From: Dryomyza anilis
Lineage: Eukaryota; Arthropoda; Insecta; Diptera; Dryomyzidae
Direction: 5' to 3'
NCBI GenBank assembly: GCA_951804985.1
Contig: OX638135.1
Coordinates: 6,477,659 to 6,541,658 of the forward strand
Length of the DNA: 64,000 bases
In this document: positions 10,421-21,495 of the stretch, piece after piece
How positions within the stretch are numbered: the stretch's first letter is position 1
Layout of the letters: the number at the start of each line of letters is the position of its first letter
Translations under genes and position numbers: made by a program
Notes under the pieces: model-generated
Databases searched by the model: none
Told to the model about the DNA's origin: nothing
Seen by the model: the letters and a program-made list of their open reading frames with translations, nothing else

Positions 10421-12397
10421 TTATCTATTTATCTATTTATCTATTTATCTATTTATCTATTTATCTATTTATCTATTTATCTATTTATCTATTTATCTAT
10501 TTATCTATTTATCTATTTATCTATTTATCTATTTATCTATTTATCTATTTATCTATTTATCTATTTATCTATTTATCTATTTATCTATTTATCTATTTAT
10601 CTATTTATCTATTTATCTATTTATCTATTTATCTATTTATCTATTTATCTATTTATCTATTTATCTATTTATCTATTTATCTATTTATCTATTTATCTAT
10701 TTATCTATTTATCTATTTATCTATTTATCTATTTATCTATTTATCTATTTATCTATTTATCTATTTATCTATTTATCTATTTATCTATTTATCTATTTAT
10801 CTATTTATCTATTTATCTATTTATCTATTTATCTATTTATCTATTTATCTATTTATCTATTTATCTATTTATCTATTTATCTATTTATCTATTTATCTAT
10901 TTATCTATTTATCTATTTATCTATTTATCTATTTATCTATTTATCTATTTATCTATTTATCTATTTATCTATTTATCTATTTATCTATTTATCTATTTAT
11001 CTATTTATCTATTTATCTATTTATCTATTTATCTATTTATCTATTTATCTATTTATCTATTTATCTATTTATCTATTTATCTATTTATCTATTTATCTAT
11101 TTATCTATTTATCTATTTATCTATTTATCTATTTATCTATTTATCTATTTATCTATTTATCTATTTATCTATTTATCTATTTATCTATTTATCTATTTAT
11201 CTATTTATCTATTTATCTATTTATCTATTTATCTATTTATCTATTTATCTATTTATCTATTTATCTATTTATCTATTTATCTATTTATCTATTTCTCTAT
11301 TTATCTATTTATCTATTTATCTATTTATCTATTTATCTATTTATCTATTTATCTATTTATCTATTTATCTATTTATCTATTTATCTATTTATCTATTTAT
11401 CTATTTATCTATTTATCTATTTATCTATTTATCTATTTATCTATTTATCTATTTATCTATTTATCTATTTATCTATTTATCTATTTATCTATTTATCTAT
11501 TTATCTATTTATCTATTTATCTATTTATCTATTTATCTATTTATCTATTTATCTATTTATCTATTTATCTATTTATCTATTTATCTATTTATCTATTTAT
11601 CTATTTATCTATTTATCTATTTATCTATTTATCTATTTATCTATTTATCTATTTATCTATTTATCTATTTATCTATTTATCTATTTATCTATTTATCTAT
11701 TTATCTATTTATCTATTTATCTATTTATCTATTTATCTATTTATCTATTTATCTATTTATCTATTTATCTATTTATCTATTTATCTATTTATCTATTTAT
11801 CTATTTATCTATTTATCTATTTATCTATTTATCTATTTATCTATTTATCTATTTATCTATTTATCTATTTATCTATTTATCTATTTATCTATTTATCTAT
11901 TTATCTATTTATCTATTTATCTATTTATCTATTTATCTATTTATCTATTTATCTATTTATCTATTTATCTATTTATCTATTTATCTATTTATCTATTTAT
12001 CTATTTATCTATTTATCTATTTATCTATTTATCTATTTATCTATTTATCTATTTATCTATTTATCTATTTATCTATTTATCTATTTATCTATTTATCTAT
12101 TTATCTATTTATCTATTTATCTATTTATCTATTTATCTATTTATCTATTTATCTATTTATCTATTTATCTATTTATCTATTTATCTATTTATCTATTTAT
12201 CTATTTATCTATTTATCTATTTGTCTATTTATCTATTTATCTATTTATCTATTTATCTATTTATCTATTTATCTATTTATCTATTTATCTATTTATCTAT
12301 TTATCTATTTATCTATTTATCTATTTATCTATTTATCTATTTATCTATTTATCTATTTATCTATTTAGCTATTTATCTATTTATCTATTTATCTATT
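10421..12397. repeat. (TATCTATT)n satellite array 1
   Basis: About 247 head-to-tail copies of an 8-bp unit (alternating TATC and TATT). Deviations are few: ATTTCTCT near 11293, TTTGTCT near 12223 and TTTAGCT near 12367. Because 8 is not a multiple of 3 and the plus strand has no stop in any frame, long plus-strand frames (Tyr, Leu, Ile, Phe, Ser) arise by composition only. Confidence 0.98.
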
Positions 12398-12851
12398 TTT
12401 CTTTTGTATTTTTAGATTTTTTTTTTATATTTTAATCTTTTTTTATTGATTTGTTTACCTTCTTTTCTTTATTAGTTTTGTTATGTTATCGTATTAGTAT
12501 ATAATATTTGAATAGTTATTGATAGATAAAAGTAAAGATATATTTTTGTCTATTTGTACATACACTGTATTCCTATTTTGTTATATTTTCTTTTGATAGT
12601 GTTTTAGAATTTTATTATATAATTTTTTTATTTTAATTATTTTTTTTAACATTATTTAATTTAATTTTTGTTTTTTAATATTAGTTTTTGAAATGCATTT
12701 TTTATGTTTTCAAGGTTAAAGTTATTAACTTTATATAAATTTGTATGTGTTTTTCGTTTTATCTTTTAATATCTTTAATATCATCTAGTATCATATTTTT
12801 TTTTTTGCATTTGATTAATCTGTTTTTGTTTTTATATTTTAATTAAGTGTA
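12398..12851. other. AT-rich tail of intron unit 1
   Basis: About 450 bp of T-rich plus strand with no gene, repeated nearly base for base at 15210-15663 and 18646-19099. It ends TTAATTAAGTGTAG at each unit boundary. One difference noted is ATATAATT here versus ATGTAATT in unit 2. Confidence 0.9.
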
Positions 12852-12981
12852 GATGTCATTTGGAATGAAGAATTGTATTGACGAATTTTTGTTAAAAACT
12901 GTTTTGATTCATTTGAATCGAATGAAAGCAAATTTTGAAGTGGTTCTGGGGGCTCTTCCAAAAAGGGAAGTGACACTTTGC
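12852..12981 (-). pseudogene. Pseudo-exon 2a, copy of the exon 2 start
   Basis: A 130-bp copy of the start of Helitron exon 2, preceded on the minus strand by the acceptor CTTAG (12983-12982), which has one change from the true TTTAG. If spliced to exon 1 it stays in frame through FQMTS, then at the unit boundary runs into T-L-N and a stop, so it could only give a truncated protein without Rep or helicase. Confidence 0.88.
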
Positions 12982-13056
12982 CTAAGATATGCGTGAAATA
13001 ATATTTGTTTTTTATATCTTTCGTTTACTATATTAACTTTTGTTCTATATATTTAT

Positions 13057-15209
13057 TTATCTATTTATCTATTTATCTATTTATCTATTTATCTATTTAT
13101 CTATTTATCTATTTATCTATTTATCTATTTATCTATTTATCTATTTATCTATTTATCTATTTATCTATTTATCTATTTATCTATTTATCTATTTATCTAT
13201 TTATCTATTTATCTATTTATCTATTTATCTATTTATCTATTTATCTATTTATCTATTTATCTATTTATCTATTTATCTATTTATCTATTTATCTATTTAT
13301 CTATTTATCTATTTATCTATTTATCTATTTATCTATTTATCTATTTATCTATTTATCTATTTATCTATTTATCTATTTATCTATTTATCTATTTATCTAT
13401 TTATCTATTTATCTATTTATCTATTTATCTATTTATCTATTTATCTATTTATCTATTTATCTATTTATCTATTTATCTATTTATCTATTTATCTATTTAT
13501 CTATTTATCTATTTATCTATTTATCTATTTATCTATTTATCTATTTATCTATTTATCTATTTATCTATTTATCTATTTATCTATTTATCTATTTATCTAT
13601 TTATCTATTTATCTATTTATCTATTTATCTATTTATCTATTTATCTATTTATCTATTTATCTATTTATCTATTTATCTATTTATCTATTTATCTATTTAT
13701 CTATTTATCTATTTATCTATTTATCTATTTATCTATTTATCTATTTATCTATTTATCTATTTATCTATTTATCTATTTATCTATTTATCTATTTATCTAT
13801 TTATCTATTTATCTATTTATCTATTTATCTATTTATCTATTTATCTATTTATCTATTTATCTATTTATCTATTTATCTATTTATCTATTTATCTATTTAT
13901 CTATTTATCTATTTATCTATTTATCTATTTATCTATTTATCTATTTATCTATTTATCTATTTATCTATTTATCTATTTATCTATTTATCTATTTATCTAT
14001 TTATCTATTTATCTATTTATCTATTTATCTATTTATCTATTTATCTATTTATCTATTTATCTATTTATCTATTTATCTATTTATCTATTTATCTATTTAT
14101 CTATTTATCTATTTATCTATTTATCTATTTATCTATTTATCTATTTATCTATTTATCTATTTATCTATTTATCTATTTATCTATTTATCTATTTATCTAT
14201 TTATCTATTTATCTATTTATCTATTTATCTATTTATCTATTTATCTATTTATCTATTTATCTATTTATCTATTTATCTATTTATCTATTTATCTATTTAT
14301 CTATTTATCTATTTATCTATTTATCTATTTATCTATTTATCTATTTATCTATTTATCTATTTATCTATTTATCTATTTATCTATTTATCTATTTATCTAT
14401 TTATCTATTTATCTATTTATCTATTTATCTATTTATCTATTTATCTATTTATCTATTTATCTATTTATCTATTTATCTATTTATCTATTTATCTATTTAT
14501 CTATTTATCTATTTATCTATTTATCTATTTATCTATTTATCTATTTATCTATTTATCTATTTATCTATTTATCTATTTATCTATTTATCTATTTATCTAT
14601 TTATCTATTTATCTATTTATCTATTTATCTATTTATCTATTTATCTATTTATCTATTTATCTATTTATCTATTTATCTATTTATCTATTTATCTATTTAT
14701 CTATTTATCTATTTATCTATTTATCTATTTATCTATTTATCTATTTATCTATTTATCTATTTATCTATTTATCTATTTATCTATTTATCTATTTATCTAT
14801 TTATCTATTTATCTATTTATCTATTTATCTATTTATCTATTTATCTATTTATCTATTTATCTATTTATCTATTTATCTATTTATCTATTTATCTATTTAT
14901 CTATTTATCTATTTATCTATTTATCTATTTATCTATTTATCTATTTATCTATTTATCTATTTATCTATTTATCTATTTATCTATTTATCTATTTATCTAT
15001 TTATCTATTTATCTATTTATCTATTTATCTATTTATCTATTTATCTATTTATCTATTTATCTATTTATCTATTTATCTATTTATCTATTTATCTATTTAT
15101 CTATTTATCTATTTATCTATTTATCTATTTATCTATTTATCTATTTATCTATTTATCTATTTATCTATTTATCTATTTAGCTATTTATCTATTTATCTAT
15201 TTATCTATT
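13057..15209. repeat. (TATCTATT)n satellite array 2
   Basis: About 269 copies of the 8-bp unit. The only deviation I noticed is TTTAGCT near 15179, at the same distance from the array end as in array 1, which shows that arrays 1 and 2 share a more recent ancestor than either does with array 3. Confidence 0.98.
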
Positions 15210-15663
15210 TTTCTTTTGTATTTTTAGATTTTTTTTTTATATTTTAATCTTTTTTTATTGATTTGTTTACCTTCTTTTCTTTATTAGTTTTGTTATGTTA
15301 TCGTATTAGTATATAATATTTGAATAGTTATTGATAGATAAAAGTAAAGATATATTTTTGTCTATTTGTACATACACTGTATTCCTATTTTGTTATATTT
15401 TCTTTTGATAGTGTTTTAGAATTTTATTATGTAATTTTTTTATTTTAATTATTTTTTTTAACATTATTTAATTTAATTTTTGTTTTTTAATATTAGTTTT
15501 TGAAATGCATTTTTTATGTTTTCAAGGTTAAAGTTATTAACTTTATATAAATTTGTATGTGTTTTTCGTTTTATCTTTTAATATCTTTAATATCATCTAG
15601 TATCATATTTTTTTTTTTGCATTTGATTAATCTGTTTTTGTTTTTATATTTTAATTAAGTGTA
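15210..15663. other. AT-rich tail of intron unit 2
   Basis: Second copy of the 12398-12851 segment; no gene. Confidence 0.9.
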
Positions 15664-15793
15664 GATGTCATTTGGAATGAAGAATTGTATTGACGAATTT
15701 TTGTTAAAAACTGTTTTGATTCATTTGAATCGAATGAAAGCAAATTTTGAAGTGGTTCTGGGGGCTCTTCCAAAAAGGGAAGTGACACTTTGC
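15664..15793 (-). pseudogene. Pseudo-exon 2b, copy of the exon 2 start
   Basis: Second intronic copy of the first 130 bp of exon 2, with the unchanged acceptor TTTTAG ending at 15794. It is the first acceptor met by a transcript coming from exon 1. Use of it would give exon 1 plus about 45 residues and then a stop. Confidence 0.88.
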
Positions 15794-15868
15794 CTAAAAT
15801 ATGCGTGAAATAATATTTGTTTTTTATATCTTTCGTTTACTATATTAACTTTTGTTCTATATATTTAT

Positions 15869-18645
15869 TTATCTATTTATCTATTTATCTATTTATCTAT
15901 TTATCTATTTATCTATTTATCTATTTATCTATTTATCTATTTATCTATTTATCTATTTATCTATTTATCTATTTATCTATTTATCTATTTATCTATTTAT
16001 CTATTTATCTATTTATCTATTTATCTATTTATCTATTTATCTATTTATCTATTTATCTATTTATCTATTTATCTATTTATCTATTTATCTATTTATCTAT
16101 TTATCTATTTATCTATTTATCTATTTATCTATTTATCTATTTATCTATTTATCTATTTATCTATTTATCTATTTATCTATTTATCTATTTATCTATTTAT
16201 CTATTTATCTATTTATCTATTTATCTATTTATCTATTTATCTATTTATCTATTTATCTATTTATCTATTTATCTATTTATCTATTTATCTATTTATCTAT
16301 TTATCTATTTATCTATTTATCTATTTATCTATTTATCTATTTATCTATTTATCTATTTATCTATTTATCTATTTATCTATTTATCTATTTATCTATTTAT
16401 CTATTTATCTATTTATCTATTTATCTATTTATCTATTTATCTATTTATCTATTTATCTATTTATCTATTTATCTATTTATCTATTTATCTATTTATCTAT
16501 TTATCTATTTATCTATTTATCTATTTATCTATTTATCTATTTATCTATTTATTATTTATCTATTTATCTATTTATCTATTTATCTATTTATCTATTTATC
16601 TATTTATCTATTTATCTATTTATCTATTTATCTATTTATCTATTTATCTATTTATCTATTTATCTATTTATCTATTTATCTATTTATCTATTTATCTATT
16701 TATCTATTTATCTATTTATCTATTTATCTATTTATCTATTTATCTATTTATCTATTTATCTATTTATCTATTTATCTATTTATCTATTTATCTATTTATC
16801 TATTTATCTATTTATCTATTTATCTATTTATCTATTTATCTATTTATCTATTTATCTATTTATCTATTTATCTATTTATCTATTTATCTATTTATCTATT
16901 TATCTATTTATCTATTTATCTATTTATCTATTTATCTATTTATCTATTTATCTATTTATCTATTTATCTATTTATCTATTTATCTATTTATCTATTTATC
17001 TATTTATCTATTTATCTATTTATCTATTTATCTATTTATCTATTTATCTATTTATCTATTTATCTATTTATCTATTTATCTATTTATCTATTTATCTATT
17101 TATCTATTTATCTATTTATCTATTTATCTATTTATCTATTTATCTATTTATCTATTTATCTATTTATCTATTTATCTATTTATCTATTTATCTATTTATC
17201 TATTTATCTATTTATCTATTTATCTATTTATCTATTTATCTATTTATCTATTTATCTATTTATCTATTTATCTATTTATCTATTTATCTATTTATCTATT
17301 TATCTATTTATCTATTTATCTATTTATCTATTTATCTATTTATCTATTTATCTATTTATCTATTTATCTATTTATCTATTTATCTATTTATCTATTTATC
17401 TATTTATCTATTTATCTATTTATCTATTTATCTATTTATCTATTTATCTATTTATCTATGTATCTATTTATCTATTTATCTATTTATCTATTTATCTATT
17501 TATCTATTTATCTATTTATCTATTTATCTATTTATCTATTTATCTATTTATCTATTTATCTATTTATCTATTTATCTATTTATCTATTTATCTATTTATC
17601 TATTTATCTATTTATCTATTTATCTATTTATCTATTTATCTATTTATCTATTTATCTATTTATCTATTTATCTATTTATCTATTTATCTATTTATCTATT
17701 TATCTATTTATCTATTTATCTATTTATCTATTTATCTATTTATCTATTTATCTATTTATCTATTTATCTATTTATCTATTTATCTATTTATCTATTTATC
17801 TATTTATCTATTTATCTATTTATCTATTTATCTATTTATCTATTTATCTATTTATCTATTTATCTATTTATCTATTTATCTATTTATCTATTTATCTATT
17901 TATCTATTTATCTATTTATCTATTTATCTATTTATCTATTTATCTATTTATCTATTTATCTATTTATCTATTTATCTATTTATCTATTTATCTATTTATC
18001 TATTTATCTATTTATCTATTTATCTATTTATCTATTTATCTATTTATCTATTTATCTATTTATCTATTTATCTATTTATCTATTTATCTATTTATCTATT
18101 TATCTATTTATCTATTTATCTATTTATCTATTTATCTATTTATCTATTTATCTATTTATCTATTTATCTATTTATCTATTTATCTATTTATCTATTTATC
18201 TATTTATCTATTTATCTATTTATCTATTTATCTATTTATCTATTTATCTATTTATCTATTTATCTATTTATCTATTTATCTATTTATCTATTTATCTATT
18301 TATCTATTTATCTATTTATCTATTTATCTATTTATCTATTTATCTATTTATCTATTTATCTATTTATCTATTTATCTATTTATCTATTTATCTATTTATC
18401 TATTTATCTATTTATCTATTTATCTATTTATCTATTTATCTATTTATCTATTTATCTATTTATCTATTTATCTATTTATCTATTTATCTATTTATCTATT
18501 TATCTATTTATCTATTTATCTATTTATCTATTTATCTATTTATCTATTTATCTATTTATCTATTTATCTATTTATCTATTTATCTATTTATCTATTTATC
18601 TATTTATCTATTTATCTATTTATCTATTTATCTATTTATCTATTT
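15869..18645. repeat. (TATCTATT)n satellite array 3
   Basis: About 347 copies of the 8-bp unit, the longest array. Two deviations: a 1-bp deletion near 16552 (TTTATTATTT) that shifts the phase, and TATCTATG near 17460. It lacks the TTTAGCT variant seen near the end of arrays 1 and 2. Confidence 0.98.
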
Positions 18646-19118
18646 TTCTTTTGTATTTTTAGATTTTTTTTTTATATTTTAATCTTTTTTTATTGATTTG
18701 TTTACCTTCTTTTCTTTATTAGTTTTGTTATGTTATCGTATTAGTATATAATATTTGAATAGTTATTGATAGATAAAAGTAAAGATATATTTTTGTCTAT
18801 TTGTACATACACTGTATTCCTATTTTGTTATATTTTCTTTTGATAGTGTTTTAGAATTTTATTATATAATTTTTTTATTTTAATTATTTTTTTTAACATT
18901 ATTTAATTTAATTTTTGTTTTTTAATATTAGTTTTTGAAATGCATTTTTTATGTTTTCAAGGTTAAAGTTATTAACTTTATATAAATTTGTATGTGTTTT
19001 TCGTTTTATCTTTTAATATCTTTAATATCATCTAGTATCATATTTTTTTTTTTGCATTTGATTAATCTGTTTTTGTTTTTATATTTTAATTAAGTGTAGT
19101 ATAAATTTAAAAAATTAC
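18646..19118. other. AT-rich tail of intron unit 3 and donor side
   Basis: Third copy of the tail (to 19099), then 19 bp leading to the 5' splice site (GT at 19118-19117 on the minus strand). Confidence 0.88.
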
Positions 19119-19908
19119 CTGCACAACAGCACATTCCAGGTGTTTCAGACTTCCATTTTAAGGTTCCACAAAATCGACATTCTGCCTTCATTCCTCCAAT
19201 TTTTATTTGGTTGTGACTTCCATAGTTCATAGTGGCATCATACTCAAATGCAGCGTTATTAAAAAGAGACCAACTTGCTTTTAAGAAATTAATTCTTCGA
19301 GTTGATTGGCGCTCTTCATTGCGGCGAGTTTCCGACTCCTCTTGCGTCTTGTTAGCTCTGTTCGATGCTTGACGCAAAGATTGCTGAGAGCGACGCTCAT
19401 CTGTCTGGTGAGTGGTTTCTGATGCTCTTACTGCGGATTGGCGAAGTGATTCCTGATTACGTCGAGCATCCACCTGATCTGGTGTTTTTGCTGCTCGAAG
19501 CGTAACTTGGCGTACAGATTGTCGAGTTCTACGTGTATTAGCTTGGTCCGGGTTTTCTGCAGCTCTCAATGATGCTTTTCGCAGTTTCTGCTGACTTCGA
19601 CGTGCATCAGCTTCATCTGGTGCTTCAGTGGCTCTTTGCGCTGCGTGGCGAAGTAACTGCTGACTGCGACGCGCATCTGCTTGATCTGGTGATTCAGCGG
19701 CTCTTTGCGCTGCTTGGCGATGTAACTGCCGACTCCGACGTTCATCTGCCTCTTGAGGTGCTTCTGCAGACCTTAGCACTGCCTGACGCAAAGATTGTCC
19801 ACTACGCCGCATATCCACTTCATTGGTAGTTTCAGAATTCCTGGCTTTCTTAACTGCTCTGGATTTCTTCGACACTTTATTTATATTCGATATATTTTTT
19901 CTTGGCAT
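19119..19908 (-). pseudogene. Helitron coding exon 1, RR-repeat N-terminus
   Basis: ATG at 19908 in the context TTTAAAATGCC; 263 codons plus one base up to the donor. The protein begins with a basic leader (MPRKNISNINKVSKK) and then has eight to nine degenerate repeats of about 22 residues of the form RRSQQxLRQAxxRAxExPDQADA, very rich in Arg, Gln and Ala and likely helical. It ends with ASWSLFNNAAFEYD and a CRFC...GMCCC zinc-binding segment. Such repeats and zinc segment head the Helitron proteins of insects. This exon is intact; the gene is listed as a pseudogene because exon 2 is broken. The zinc segment is completed only by splicing to GKV at 10345. Confidence 0.9.
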
Positions 19909-20200
19909 TTTAAAAGAACACTTTAAAAATTATTCACAAACAAAATTCACAACTTTTAACACATTCAGTTTTTTGAACAATTAATTTTACTGGTTAATAT
20001 TAACATACGGATTAAACAATTGGCATTTGTAGAATTTAGCATTAAAAAAAGAAGCATATTAACGATATGCCTAAAAGTGTGCTCACAATTATGATAATAG
20101 CTTTTTGCATTTAGGTTTACGTTAATATCTCTTATATGACCAAATTTTTTTTTTATAATATTGCAAATTAGACCTTGATTTCATAAACGAATTCCCAAAA
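19909..20200. other. 5' flank of the Helitron gene, no feature
   Basis: AT-rich DNA. It should hold the promoter and perhaps the 5' end of the Helitron, but I could not identify a TATA box, initiator or a convincing TC terminus. Confidence 0.4.
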
Positions 20201-20945
20201 ACCAATGAAAAATATTCTACAGAAGCTATACTTTGTTCGAAAAAAAAAATTGGTTAAACAACATTTTTGGATGGATGACAAAAATGTTCAAAATCAACAT
20301 TTTTCAACAAAAATTTGTATAAAAAATCATTTTTTAACGACAAAAAGAACTATTCGCAAAAACAACAGTGTTCGAAAATGTTCGAAAAAAAAAATTGTTA
20401 AAACATTTTTTTGCACGACAAAGACAACGCAATGTTCGAAATCCAAATTTTCCAAAAAATATTTTTATTCGATAAAAACAACAAAGTTCGAATATTTTCG
20501 AAAAAAAAAAATTGTTAAAAAAAAATGTTGACGACAAAAACAACTCAATGTTCGAAATCATCATTTTCCAACAAAAATTTGTATTCGATAAAAACAACAA
20601 TGTTCGAACATTTTCGAAAAAAAAAAAATTGTTAAAAGAAATTTTTGGACGACAAAAACAACTCAATGTTTGAAATCATCATTTTCCAACAAAAAATTGT
20701 ATTCGATAAAAACAACAATGTTCGAACATTTTCGAAAAAAAAAATTGTTAATAGAAATTTTTGGACGACAAAAACAACGCAATGTTCGAAATCAGCAAAC
20801 ATTTTTTATTCGACTAAAACAACAATGTACGAAAATTAAAAAAAATAAATAAAAATAGCGCAATGTTCGAAATCCACATTTTCCATCAACATTTTTTATG
20901 CGATAAAAACAACAATGTTCGAAAATTTACGAAAAAAAATTGTGA
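20200..20945. repeat. ~116-bp TTCGAA-rich tandem repeat
   Basis: About six to seven degenerate units, each with CGATAAAAACAACAATGTTC, GAACATTTTCGAAAAAAAAA, TTGTTAAAAGAAATTTTTGG and ACGACAAAAACAAC. Landmarks at 20469, 20585 and 20702 give a period of 116-117 bp; later units are shorter. The frames on either strand are low-complexity (Lys/Asn/Phe) and not credible genes. Confidence 0.9.
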
Positions 20946-21239
20946 AAAAAGTAAGTTTTAATGTGGTAAATTTGGTGTGGTGAGTTTAAAGATTTGCGGG
21001 TGGTTGTTAACCTGGTGTGAAATATCTTGATATCACTATAAAACTGTTTACATACACGTAATGTAAAATGTATCTTCTATGGGGAGTGCCACGCCTAATG
21101 GTCCAATCACTCCCACATTCGGTGAAACCGTTTAGAATGGTTAAAAATAACGCTGACCAAAATTTAATTAAATTTGCTAACCCAGTCCACCAATCTTACC
21201 GATTGTGACAACATTTTATTCAATTCGGTTCAGCAGTTT
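20946..21239. repeat. Single copy of the 'GATTTGCGGGTGG' block
   Basis: The part 20950-21168 matches 24170-24360 (and its copies at 26860-27051 and 29283-29474) inside the satellite: TGTGGTAAATTTGGTGTGGT, GATTTGCGGGTGGTTGTTAA, a stretch ending ACGTAATGTAAAATGTATC, and GGAGTGCCACGCCTAATGG. It splits the 116-bp repeat in two, and shows that this block existed before or spread from the higher-order repeat. Confidence 0.85.
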
Positions 21240-21495
21240 CAGCATTTAAAAATATATATATTCGACAAAAACAGCAATGTTCAAAAAATTTTGAAAAAAA
21301 AAATTGTTAAAAAAATTTTTGGACGACAATAAGAACGCAATGGTCGAAATCGACATTTTACAAAAAAAAATATTCAACAAAAAAAAAAAAAACTCAAAAA
21401 ATTTAGAAAAAAAAAAGGAAAACAAATTTTGTTTGACAAAAACAATGCAATGGTCAAAATCACCATTTTCAAAAAAAAAAAAAATGTAAAAAAAA
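21240..21495. repeat. TTCGAA-type repeat, second part
   Basis: Two to three degenerate, A-rich units like those at 20200-20945, then a poly-A-rich end leading into the satellite. Confidence 0.75.

Larger units (their letters stand above)
10346..19118 (-). other. 8.77-kb Helitron intron made of three tandem units
   Basis: Donor GCAG|GTAATT with GT at 19118-19117; acceptor TTTTAG ending at 10346. Phase 1 on both sides, giving an in-frame Gly-Lys at the junction. The intron together with the first 130 bp of exon 2 forms three tandem units, 10216-12851, 12852-15663 and 15664-19099. Each has the acceptor, 130 bp of exon 2, a short AT-rich lead, an (TATCTATT)n array, and a 450-bp AT-rich tail. The units differ by very few bases apart from array length, so the amplification is recent. 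Junctions read AGTGTAG|ATGTCATTTGG in both internal cases. Confidence 0.9.
2150..19908 (-). mobile_element. Degenerate autonomous Helitron (Rep/helicase)
   Basis: Read on the minus strand, the element has a first coding exon (19908-19119), one intron (19118-10346), a long Rep/helicase exon (10345-6415), and a 3' terminus with hairpin and CTAG at 2176-2150. Helitrons move by rolling-circle replication, using an HUH-type Rep nuclease fused to a Pif1-like helicase; both domains are present. No OTU or extra endonuclease domain is seen, so this is the classic Helitron type and not a Helentron. The 5' end (TC after an A) could not be placed in the AT-rich DNA beyond 19908. The coding part carries at least four disabling changes. 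The 3' region is unusually long (4.3 kb) because it holds a minisatellite, a nested (GTCY)n element and possibly a second gene; that 2150 belongs to the same copy as the gene is an inference. Confidence 0.8.

Noticed and set aside
10369..18696. Very long plus-strand frames (640-960 codons) of Tyr-Leu-Phe-Ile-Ser repeats
   Set aside because: They are translations of the (TATCTATT)n octamer, open in all three plus frames because the unit contains no stop; no unique protein sequence is present.
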